A stretch of DNA of 64,000 nucleotides, from contig JAUJOK010000006.1 in the NCBI GenBank assembly GCA_030447685.1, positions 1 to 64,000 on the forward strand, in the 5' to 3' direction. This document shows positions 40,763-47,990 of the stretch, piece by piece (positions within the stretch are counted from its first letter, which is position 1; each line of letters opens with the position of its first letter). The notes beneath the pieces are model-generated. The model was not told where the DNA came from, ran no database searches, and saw nothing but the letters and a program-made list of their open reading frames with translations. This DNA is from Armatimonadaceae bacterium. Lineage in GTDB: Bacteria > Armatimonadota > Armatimonadia > Armatimonadales > Armatimonadaceae. The position numbers were made by a program, and so were the translations under genes.

Positions 40763-40884
40763 CCCGTCGAATAAATTCGCGGCTACGAAAAGCACAAAGT
40801 CCGCCTTCGTGGACTGAAGAATGCAGCCTGCGAAGGCAGGCTTTGTACTCTTACAGCCTCGGATTTATCCGATGGTGCTAAAAG
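40763..40884. repeat. Element E1, about 120-bp imperfect palindromic repeat
   Basis: It begins CCCGTCGAATAAATTCGCGG and ends CCTCGGATTTATCCGATGG, with internal hairpins AGTCCGCCTTCGTGGACT and GCCTGCGAAGGCAGGC. A second copy, in inverse orientation, is at 44,848-44,957. It forms the leader region of the GH9 gene. The rest of 40,577-40,762 shows nothing I can name. Confidence 0.82.
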
Positions 40885-40895
40885 CTGGAGGATTT

Positions 40896-43538
40896 ATGAC
40901 GGACCCCTTTCGCCTTTCCCGCTGGGTTCTGGCCGCATGGCTGCTGCTGCTGGTAACGACGGGAGCAGCGGCGGCGGCGGACACTGCCGCTGCCGCTGCC
41001 GCTGCCCCCGTCCCGGCGGAACAAGCGGGCGCGGCGCGCATCGTCCATTGCGCGCCGGTCGCACCCGATATTCTGGCGCTGACGATACGCGCGCAGCGCG
41101 TGGAGCACGGTCGGCAGGTGCGCTATACGCCCGCCGCCGATGACCGCGTGGAAGAGCACGGCCAGCATCTGTGGGTGATGCGCGGCGGCAAGTTTCTGGG
41201 AACGCTGGTGGGCAAAGATCGCGGCCTGCTGTGGACAGCGGATCGGCTGGAAGGCAAGCCGCTCGATACGGCATGGGCCGAGCGCCCCACCAGCTACCGG
41301 CTGTCGTCACCGGACGATAATGGCTACAAGGGCGGCAAGAGGCCCGAAGCGGTGTATCGGAAGACGCGGCCAACGGATCTGGCGCAGATCGGGCAATGGC
41401 GCTTTGAAGCGCCTCAGGAGCATACGATCTTCCTGCGCCTGCCGCGCCCCCTGCAAATCGGGCGGCGCTACAACCTGACCTTCGGCAAAAAAACATTCAG
41501 CAGGCAAAGCTTCGTATACAACCCCCGGGCCATGCGCAGCGAAGCCGTCCACATCAGCCATGTCGGTTTCCGGCCCGACGACCCCGCCAAAGTCGCTTTT
41601 CTTTCCTGCTGGATGGGCACGGGCGGCGCGCTGCGCTATGCCGAGGGAACCCGGTTTCTGGTGCTGGACGCGCGCACGGGCATGATGGTTCATGACGGAA
41701 AGGTGAGCCTTTCCAAAAGCGCCGACGCCGCCGAGGACGCGGGCAAGCGCAACTACAACGGCGTCGATGTGTACCGGATGGATTTCAGCGAACTGCGCCG
41801 TCCCGGTATCTTCCGTATTTATGTCGAAGGCGTCGGCTGTTCTTACCCTTTCCCGATCCGCAGCGAGGTCTGGAACGACGCCTTTGGGGTGGCGGCGCGC
41901 GGCTTTTATCATCAGCGCAGCGGAATCGCCCTCGGCCCGCCGTATACCAAGTATGTCCGCCCTCGCCCCTTCCACCCCGAAGACGGCGTCCGCGTGCGCG
42001 CTTCTACGACGACGCTGATGGATACGAAAAACGGGCTGCGGACGACCGCCGCCGATAACTTTAAAGAACTGATAGCCGGGGCGACGCAGCAGACGGTGCC
42101 GGACGCCTGGGGCGGCTATATGGATGCCGGGGACTGGGACCGGCGCATACAGCATCTGAGCGTCCCCCGTCTGCTGCTGGACCTTTATACGCTGTTCCCG
42201 GCCTATTTCGACGAGCTATCGCTGAATATTCCGGAGTCGGGCAAGGACGGTCTGCCGGATATTCTGCATGAGGCGCTGTTCGGCCTGGACTTTTACCGCC
42301 GCCTGCAAACCGAAAGCGGCGGCATCCGGGGCGGCATCGAATCTTCCGAGCATCCCCGGCTGGGCGAGGCAAGCTGGCAGGAATCGCTGAACGTCTTCGC
42401 CTACGCGCCGGATGTCTGGTCGAGCTACCTGTACGCCGGGGTGGCGGCGCGGGCGGCGCTGACCCTGCAAACCCGCGTGCCGGAGCGGGCGGCGCAGTAT
42501 CGTGACAGTGCCCTGCGCGCGATGACCTGGGCCGAGGCCGAGCTGCCCAAACGGGCGGATAAAAAAGACCCCCATGAGGTCGCGGACGCGCGCAATCTGG
42601 CCGCCGCCGAACTGTACCGGCTGACCGGCGACGACCGCTGGCACCAACTGTTCCTGCAAACCACGGTCTTCAAGGACGCTGCCGCGCCGCTGGCGCTGTG
42701 GCAAAAGCACGAGCAGCGTGATGCGGCCTGGGTATATGCGCGCACCACCGGGCGGCCTATAGAGGCAGCGGTAAAAGCCAACGCCGAAGCGGCGCTGCGC
42801 CGCGAAGCTGACGACCGCGCGACAACGGCGAACACGACCGGTTTTCATTGGACAAAGGATGCTAACGCGCCCGCCGGTTTCGGACGCCTGACCGTTCCCG
42901 ATGCGATCAGTCTGGTGCGCGCCCATGCGCTTACCGGCGAGGAGCGGTATCTGCACGCCGCGCTGCTGGCCTGCCAGACGGGCCTGGGGGCGAATCCGCT
43001 GAACCTTTCCTATACGACCGGCCTCGGCCACCGCAGCCCGGAAAACCCGCTGCATATCGATTCGCGCGTTTCGAATCAGCCGCCGCCGCCGGGTCTGACG
43101 GTTTACGGGCCGCTGGACGCCCAGCTAAACGCCGACGCCGATTTTCGCAAGGTGGTGGAGCCGTTCGTGTTTCCGGCAATCGCCGACTGGCCGACGATGG
43201 AATCCTACTGGGATGTCTTCTGGTACCCGCCGATCACCGAATACACGGTGCATGAGACGCACCGAATACACAAAAGAAAGGTGCATCTCTTGCGGTTGGT
43301 GCTCTCGTTGATAACGATGACGCTGCTGGCTGCTGGGAAATTGCACACGCTAATATCTCTACTTTTTTTATTGCGCGGTGCTAACCGGTTTGTGGGTGTA
43401 CCTGTTGGAACGTCTCTGGGATATTGTTCACATGCCGAGACAATGGCGGCGCCTTTAGCCCTGATTCTCAGCATGGTAACTTTTTTAATGCCTTTAATAT
43501 TCCGGCGCTTATACGAGCACATTAAGAAAAGACGGTAA
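40896..43538 (+). CDS. Glycoside hydrolase family 9 (cellulase-like) with a foreign C-terminal tail
   Basis: An 880-residue secreted protein: signal peptide (WVLAAWLLLLVTTGAAAAA), an N-terminal CelD-type Ig-like domain (HISHVGFRPDDPAKVAFLSC, about residues 225-245), then a GH9 (alpha/alpha)6 barrel with the catalytic Asp pair in GGYMDAGDWDRR (about residue 410) and the late YTTGLGHRSPENPLH. The proton-donor Glu is probably in PPITEYTVHET. Directly after VHET the sequence changes to a basic, membrane-spanning tail (LRLVLSLITMTLLAAGK, then LALILSMVTFLMPLIF, ending YEHIKKRR) encoded by less GC-rich DNA. The family normally ends with a short soluble segment. GGAGGA precedes the ATG. Confidence 0.85.
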   Translation: MTDPFRLSRWVLAAWLLLLVTTGAAAAADTAAAAAAAPVPAEQAGAARIVHCAPVAPDILALTIRAQRVEHGRQVRYTPAADDRVEEHGQHLWVMRGGKFLGTLVGKDRGLLWTADRLEGKPLDTAWAERPTSYRLSSPDDNGYKGGKRPEAVYRKTRPTDLAQIGQWRFEAPQEHTIFLRLPRPLQIGRRYNLTFGKKTFSRQSFVYNPRAMRSEAVHISHVGFRPDDPAKVAFLSCWMGTGGALRYAEGTRFLVLDARTGMMVHDGKVSLSKSADAAEDAGKRNYNGVDVYRMDFSELRRPGIFRIYVEGVGCSYPFPIRSEVWNDAFGVAARGFYHQRSGIALGPPYTKYVRPRPFHPEDGVRVRASTTTLMDTKNGLRTTAADNFKELIAGATQQTVPDAWGGYMDAGDWDRRIQHLSVPRLLLDLYTLFPAYFDELSLNIPESGKDGLPDILHEALFGLDFYRRLQTESGGIRGGIESSEHPRLGEASWQESLNVFAYAPDVWSSYLYAGVAARAALTLQTRVPERAAQYRDSALRAMTWAEAELPKRADKKDPHEVADARNLAAAELYRLTGDDRWHQLFLQTTVFKDAAAPLALWQKHEQRDAAWVYARTTGRPIEAAVKANAEAALRREADDRATTANTTGFHWTKDANAPAGFGRLTVPDAISLVRAHALTGEERYLHAALLACQTGLGANPLNLSYTTGLGHRSPENPLHIDSRVSNQPPPPGLTVYGPLDAQLNADADFRKVVEPFVFPAIADWPTMESYWDVFWYPPITEYTVHETHRIHKRKVHLLRLVLSLITMTLLAAGKLHTLISLLFLLRGANRFVGVPVGTSLGYCSHAETMAAPLALILSMVTFLMPLIFRRLYEHIKKRR

Positions 43539-43623
43539 CTCTGTATTAAGGCGGCGACAAGGAAAACGTCTAAGCAGGGCAACAACCAATAAGAGCCTGC
43601 TGCGTCAAGTATATTATTACCCA

Positions 43624-43666
43624 AAAAAGCGGGGACGGGATAATAATCCCGCCCCCGCTTTCTTTC
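43624..43666. terminator. Strong terminator between GH9 and erpA genes
   Basis: AAAGCGGGGACGGGAT at 43,626-43,641 pairs with ATCCCGCCCCCGCTTT at 43,646-43,661, and TCTTTC follows. It serves the plus-strand GH9 gene and the convergent minus-strand erpA gene. Confidence 0.85.
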
Positions 43667-43680
43667 GGAAAGTAAGACGC

Positions 43681-44115
43681 TTAGTGGCTGCCGCAGGAGC
43701 CGCAGCCGCCGGTCAGGGTCTGGCCGGATTCATCATCCTCGGTGGAGAACGAAGAGCCGCAGCCGCAGGCCTTGACGGCGTTCGGGTTCTCGACCTTGAA
43801 GCCGCCGCCCATCGCCGTCTCGACATAGTCCACCACGGAGCCGGTGATATACTTCAGGCTCATCGGGTCAATAACGACACGGATGGCCTTGTCTTCAAAG
43901 AAGGCATCGCCCTCTTCCACGTTCTCGTCCAGCGCCATGCCGTACTGAAGGCCGGAACAGCCGCCGCCCGCCACATAGATACGCAGCGACACGTCGGTCG
44001 GGTTGCCCTGCTGCTCCAGAATGTCCCGGACTTCCTGGGCCGCGCGGTCGGTAAGGGTAATGGGGCTGTCGGTCGTCGTTGTCGTCGCCGGAGCCTCGAT
44101 TGTCGGTGCCGCCAT
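43681..44115 (-). CDS. erpA: Iron-sulfur cluster insertion protein, HesB/IscA/ErpA type
   Basis: A 144-residue A-type carrier. The three conserved cysteines are visible: GGGCSGLQYGMAL (about residue 55) and ACGCGSSF (about residues 120-122). The core AAQEVRDILEQQG and FKVENPNAVKACGCG match ErpA/IscA proteins, which deliver [2Fe-2S] or [4Fe-4S] clusters to apo-enzymes. It has an extra C-terminal GGCGSCGSH that adds two cysteines and a histidine, not typical of the family. ATG 44,115 has AGGAGG upstream. Monocistronic. Element C lies in its upstream region. Confidence 0.9.
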   Translation of the reverse strand: MAAPTIEAPATTTTTDSPITLTDRAAQEVRDILEQQGNPTDVSLRIYVAGGGCSGLQYGMALDENVEEGDAFFEDKAIRVVIDPMSLKYITGSVVDYVETAMGGGFKVENPNAVKACGCGSSFSTEDDESGQTLTGGCGSCGSH

Positions 44116-44228
44116 GTTGTCGTAATTCCTCCTACCGGCTGGAGCCGGGGTAATTCCAAGCAAAATCTTTGGCTTCTTTACGCCAATCCTATTATACCGC
44201 GCCGCAAGCCTCGGGGCAACCCGCAATG

Positions 44229-44373
44229 CCCCGTCCCTGAAGGAACGGGCTGTTCGTATCAGAAAAGCCCCGTGAGCGGGGCTGGGAGACACGGGAACCT
44301 GCGCCGGTTAAAATCATCAGCCCCATTTATGGGGCTTCTCCGTACGAAACAGACCGTTCCTTTAGGGACGGGG
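44229..44373. repeat. Hairpin-stacked element C with 30-bp inverted ends
   Basis: CCCCGTCCCTGAAGGAACGG (44,229-44,248, extending to GTTCGTA at 44,258) is inverted at 44,343-44,373 with few differences. Internal hairpins are GCCCCGTGAGCGGGGC and AGCCCCATTTATGGGGCT. It lies between erpA and the DUF5335 gene, ending 5 bp before the latter's stop, and fills most of the 44,116-44,377 gap. Confidence 0.78.
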
Positions 44374-44377
44374 CCGA

Positions 44378-44752
44378 TTACTGCTCTTCCCGACGGAAGC
44401 GCAGATAGGTAATCGGCGGGTCTTCCGACGCTGTTATTTCCAGCACTTCGTCCGGGTTGACCTCCGCGCTCATCACGCCCGCCCCGGTCTTATGGAAAAC
44501 GCGCTGCGGATTGGTGACGGTGTGCGTCAGATGGTCGTCCGTTTCGGTACCGGCCATGATCTGGATGGTGTTCGCGCCGCTTCCCTTGTCCTCGAACGTG
44601 ATGCCGACGAACGGCAGCGCCCGTGTCTGTGTCTGCGGGCCGTCCGTGCGGGGCGCGACCGTCTCGATAGAAACCATCACCCCCTGCCGCGCCTTGCTGA
44701 AATCGTCGAAAAACTCGGCCCAGCCCTCGCGGGCGATGTCGTGCGTTGCCAT
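44378..44752 (-). CDS. DUF5335-like protein
   Basis: A 124-residue soluble protein: WAEFFDDFSKARQGVMVSIE near the start, then LPFVGITFEDKG and IQIMAGTETDDHLTHTVTNP, ending ITASEDPPITYLRFR. This fits the DUF5335 pattern (first residues W...F...S..H.G, later L.GI..D..G...I.I..G). Function unknown; often found with stress genes. Preceded by an AGGAGG-type site. Monocistronic. Confidence 0.75.
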   Translation of the reverse strand: MATHDIAREGWAEFFDDFSKARQGVMVSIETVAPRTDGPQTQTRALPFVGITFEDKGSGANTIQIMAGTETDDHLTHTVTNPQRVFHKTGAGVMSAEVNPDEVLEITASEDPPITYLRFRREEQ

Positions 44753-44847
44753 TGGAAGAAAGCCTCCTGCTGCTGCTATCTGCCTTCTCTTTTCCGGCAG
44801 CGTCCTCTTCGAAACCTGCGTAGGAAATAATCACGCCCAGTCACTCT

Positions 44848-44957
44848 TCAGCACCATCGGATAAATCCGAGGCTGTAAAGGTACGAAGCCTGCGAAGGCC
44901 GCACAGCACGGTGCTGCGGACTTTGTGTTTTCCATAGCCGCGATTTTAATCGACGGG
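44848..44957. repeat. Element E2, inverse copy of E1
   Basis: AGCACCATCGGATAAATCCG opens the element, which ends GCGATTTTAATCGACGGG. Read on the other strand it aligns with E1 at 40,763-40,884 over its whole length, with changes concentrated in the internal hairpins (for example GCAGCACCGTGCTGTGC). Confidence 0.82.
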
Positions 44958-44969
44958 CACAAAAACAAC

Positions 44970-44998
44970 AAAGCCCCCTCCAATGCGGAGGGGGCTTT
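44970..44998. terminator. Terminator of the Tat-exported aldo/keto reductase
   Basis: AAAGCCCCCTC at 44,970-44,980 pairs with GAGGGGGCTTT at 44,988-44,998. It lies 25 bp past the stop of the minus-strand gene at 45,023. Confidence 0.85.
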
Positions 44999-45022
44999 GA
45001 GAAGACGAAAGCGGCACACGCG

Positions 45023-46042
45023 CTAAACGACCGGACCGAAGTGCGCCCCCCACCGCTCAGCGATATTACGGCCCGTGGGCACCAGCGCCGCGCGCTCTTT
45101 TTCCGTAAGCGGCTTGAACTGCCTGGCCCAGGCCAGGTTCTGATGCAGCTCCTCGCGGCTCGCCATGCCCAGCACCGCCAGCGACACGCGCGGCAGCGAC
45201 AGCGCGTAACGAAAAGCCGTCCGCAGATGCTCCGGGGGCATCATACGGTTGCTCATCTCCTTGCTTTGCCAGTTCGCCCCTCCGAATACCTTCATCGCTA
45301 CCAGACCCGTGTTCTTTTTCGCCGCCACGGGAAACACCTTCTGCTCGAAGTTGTACGTGTGCCGATCCGCGAAGTTGACGGCGCACATGATCACGTCGAT
45401 GTCGTACTCCGCCAGCGCCCGCAGGAACTTGCCGGGGCGGTGGTGGCCGCTGATACCGACAAAGCGGGTCAGACCATCGCGCTTGGCCTTCATCAGTGCG
45501 GGAAAGACACCATCTTTACCCAGCGCCCGGTCGAGATCGATGTCGCCGAGGGAATGAACATAGACCAGATCGGCGTGATCGGTTTGAAGCTCTTTGAGAT
45601 TCTTTTGCAGCAGGCGCAGGGCATCATCACCGCCCGATTCGTGGCATTTGGTGACGACGAAAACGCCTTTGCGGCGGTTCTTGAGAACATGGCCCAGTTG
45701 TACCTGCGCGCGGCCATAGCCGGTATGCGAGGGAGCCGTGTCCATATAGTTCACGCCCAGGCGAATCGCCTCCTCGAACAGCTCCGCGCCGTTGCGGACG
45801 CTGCGCCGAATGCCCGTCGAGGCGGTGCCGAAGCCCAGAATCGGCACGCGTACGCCGGTTTTGCCCAGCACGCGCCGGGGCAGTGCCGCCGCCGCTTCGG
45901 CCTCCTCGTCGCTTGCGGCCAGCCCCACGCCCAGCGCCGCGCCCGCTGCCGCCGTGAAAAACGCCCGCCGTGTCAAGGGAGGCGTCTCCTCCTCTTCTTC
46001 GGGAAGACCCTGCCACTCCTCGCTCGCTTCCATTAAATCCAT
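45023..46042 (-). CDS. Tat-exported aldo/keto reductase
   Basis: A 339-residue protein. An acidic N-terminus is followed by a twin-arginine leader (LTRRAFFTAAAGAALGVGLA, residues 23-42), then an aldo/keto reductase barrel: GKTGVRVPILGFGTAS, Asp and Tyr region NYMDTAPSHTGYG, Lys in VVTKCHESGG and His in VYVHSLGD. The Tyr position is shifted within SHTGYG compared with the usual SYG, so the catalytic Tyr needs checking. Its relative at 441-1418 has the same export logic. Substrate unknown. Divergent neighbours and its own terminator make it monocistronic. Confidence 0.88.
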   Translation of the reverse strand: MDLMEASEEWQGLPEEEEETPPLTRRAFFTAAAGAALGVGLAASDEEAEAAAALPRRVLGKTGVRVPILGFGTASTGIRRSVRNGAELFEEAIRLGVNYMDTAPSHTGYGRAQVQLGHVLKNRRKGVFVVTKCHESGGDDALRLLQKNLKELQTDHADLVYVHSLGDIDLDRALGKDGVFPALMKAKRDGLTRFVGISGHHRPGKFLRALAEYDIDVIMCAVNFADRHTYNFEQKVFPVAAKKNTGLVAMKVFGGANWQSKEMSNRMMPPEHLRTAFRYALSLPRVSLAVLGMASREELHQNLAWARQFKPLTEKERAALVPTGRNIAERWGAHFGPVV

Positions 46043-46095
46043 ATCTCGCTTTCACCCCTGCCTTAAGTACAGCTATCGTACCCTATATACCGCTG

Positions 46096-46566
46096 TTATG
46101 CGCCGCGTAATGCCTGCCGCATTGCGCGCTGTTCTTTGCGCTGGTCGGTCAGGATTTTGACGGCGAGACGACGCACCTCGGCGTGCGGGGCGCGGCGACG
46201 CACCGGTTCGGACATCTGAATCGCCCCTTCGTGGTGGTGCGACATTTCTGCCACGAAAGCGCGGTCGAACGCCGCGCCGGAAAGCCGCGCCATCTTTTCC
46301 ATCGTATCCTGCATGCGCGGATCGGGCTTTGCCCGGCGGTCCATCCGATACCAGCGCGATAGATAGACCCGCATCTGCTCGTTTTCTTTCGTCTGCACGG
46401 ATACCATTTTCTGGGCCAGGCGGCGAAGCGCGGGGTTCTGAAGTTTGCCCAGAGCCATGCGGGCCATATCGACGCCGGACTGGTGATGGTCCTGCATCAT
46501 AGTCAGAAATGCCCGTTCCAGAGCCGCGCCCCGCAGGCCGCGCAGTTGGCGTACGTCATCCATCAT
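46096..46566 (-). CDS. DUF305 protein, separated from its signal peptide by an amber codon
   Basis: A 156-residue DUF305 domain made of two ferritin-like helical repeats: FLTMMQDHHQSGVDMARMAL and FVAEMSHHHEGAIQMSEPVR, each with the M-x-x-HH-x-x-G/A metal-type motif. DUF305 proteins are commonly found with copper-resistance genes. In the same frame upstream, ATG 46,740 opens a good signal peptide (LSLCGAVLLLGMFAPPVRAA) and a His-rich linker, but TAG at 46,593-46,591 interrupts it before the domain. Translation could restart at 46,566, giving an unexported product, or the gene is newly broken. It is divergent from the metal-type cluster that follows. Confidence 0.8.
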   Translation of the reverse strand: MMDDVRQLRGLRGAALERAFLTMMQDHHQSGVDMARMALGKLQNPALRRLAQKMVSVQTKENEQMRVYLSRWYRMDRRAKPDPRMQDTMEKMARLSGAAFDRAFVAEMSHHHEGAIQMSEPVRRRAPHAEVRRLAVKILTDQRKEQRAMRQALRGA

Positions 46567-46874
46567 TTCGTGATGGTCGGGCCGCTGGGACTACGGGGCG
46601 TGCCGGGGGCGCTTCGGCTGGCCGTGGTGCGCTTCATGCTGCGCGGCGCGCACGGGCGGCGCGAACATCCCCAGCAGCAGAACCGCGCCGCAGAGGGACA
46701 GCCGCGAAAGATGGTCAGCAGGGGCGCGTTTCCTATTCATCCCCGAGGAGCCTTTCATTGTTTTCTAAAGGTAGAAGTACCATTACCGGCATCGTCTGAA
46801 ACCGGCCCTGGGGGTAACCGGGTCGTACGCATGAAGCCCTTGACGAAAAATACCCACAGGGGGCACCCGGATAA

Positions 46875-46898
46875 TCAACCGGCGAACTCTTCATGCGA
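46875..46898. repeat. 24-bp copy of an element A arm at the start of the Cys-rich gene
   Basis: TCAACCGGCGAACTCTTCAT through GCGA is the exact reverse complement of 160-183 in element A. It covers the ATG at 46,893 of the next gene and replaces any ribosome-binding site. Confidence 0.75.
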
Positions 46899-47315
46899 AT
46901 GCTGCGCTCGCGGTTCGCCATTATTATACTGGGTGCCTGGTTCCTGGCAATTTTTGCCGGGCCGGTCGCGGCCTGCGTCCCTGTGGGCGAGACGATGCCG
47001 GGCGTCGGCGGCGGCGGCAGCGCCTGCTGCTGCGGCGGCGCGGACGCAATGCAAAGCCACCAGGCCGCGACAGCAGCCATCGCCGACGCGGATTCCTGCG
47101 CCTGCGCGATGACGCCCAGCGTTCCCGCCCCAGATGCGGGCGCACACCCGATTGCGCTGCCGGTGCTGGTCGCGGCGGTGCGGCCCGTACCAGCTGTTCT
47201 GCGCGTACCGACAGTTCGCGTTGCCGCCACCGCGCCGCGCACGTCTTTTACCGTTACCCCGCCGCGCCTCCTGCCCCTTGCGTCCGATGCGGGCCGCGCC
47301 CCGCCTTTCGCCTGA
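46893..47315 (+). CDS. Secreted Cys-rich protein, DUF2946-like
   Basis: A 140-residue protein with a signal peptide (FAIIILGAWFLAIFAGPVAA, residues 8-27) and cysteines grouped as ACCCGG and CACAM, then a Pro/Ala tail ending GRAPPFA. The order (leader, Cys cluster, RAPP tail) is the same as at 23,854-24,264 and resembles DUF2946-type proteins found next to copper genes. No ribosome-binding site is visible because the start lies inside a repeat arm; ATG 46,899 is an alternative. It opens the plus-strand cluster continuing with NosL-like, beta-barrel and YHS genes. Confidence 0.6.
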   Translation: MRMLRSRFAIIILGAWFLAIFAGPVAACVPVGETMPGVGGGGSACCCGGADAMQSHQAATAAIADADSCACAMTPSVPAPDAGAHPIALPVLVAAVRPVPAVLRVPTVRVAATAPRTSFTVTPPRLLPLASDAGRAPPFA

Positions 47316-47463
47316 ACGTCCCCAATTCGTGTCCTGTAGACACTTCGTCGCGACACGAATAACAAGCACGTTTTACGGCGAAAGGAGACAGAAGCCTCCT
47401 TTCTCCCTGGTACCGACATCTTCGCCGCCGCCTGAGCGGCATCTACCCTGGAGGAATCGACTC

Positions 47464-47970
47464 ATGAATCGCACGTCTTTTGTTTCGCGCCGCCGAATGC
47501 TCGCGGGCAGCCTCGCCGCCTTTGTTTCCCTTGGCATGTCCAGTTTTCTTGCCGGTCGCCCGGCGCAGGCCCATGAGGCCAAGTGCCCCTACTGCAAGCT
47601 GGATGTCGTGCAGGACACCCCGACGATGGATAACGAGGTGGCGCTGCGCTATGGCCGCAAGCGCATCGAATACCGCTGCGTCTACTGCGCGCTTGCCGAG
47701 GCCAAAAGCGCGTTCAAGGGCGACCTGAGCATCCTCGCGCCCAGCGAGATCAAGGGAAAGCCCGTGGTGATTACCCGCAAGAACGGCAACTGGTCGGCTC
47801 CGAGCGGCACGGTCTTTGTCGGCGAGAAGGCGAACCATCGCCATTGCCAGACGACCTACCGCGCCTTCACCAGCAAGGCCGCCTTCCAGGCGCATGTTCA
47901 GAAGAACAAAGCCCTTCTGAAGAATGCCAAGCCGCTGACGCTGGCTCAGATCGTCGAGATAGCGAAGTAA
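47464..47970 (+). CDS. Tat-exported NosL-like protein
   Basis: A 168-residue protein with a twin-arginine leader (VSRRRMLAGSLAAFVSLGMS, residues 7-26) ending PAQA. The mature part has CPYC (residues 41-44), CVYCALAEAK near residue 74 and HRHCQTTYRAF near residue 126, then FTSKAAFQAHVQKN and KPLTLAQIVEIAK. Cys/His pairs and the FxSxxAA helix recall NosL, the copper-binding accessory factor of nitrous-oxide reductase, although no nos structural gene is here. A GGAGG site precedes the ATG. The next gene ends with a paralogous domain, 20 bp downstream. Confidence 0.78.
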   Translation: MNRTSFVSRRRMLAGSLAAFVSLGMSSFLAGRPAQAHEAKCPYCKLDVVQDTPTMDNEVALRYGRKRIEYRCVYCALAEAKSAFKGDLSILAPSEIKGKPVVITRKNGNWSAPSGTVFVGEKANHRHCQTTYRAFTSKAAFQAHVQKNKALLKNAKPLTLAQIVEIAK

Positions 47971-47990
47971 GGAAACAAAGAGGCACACGA

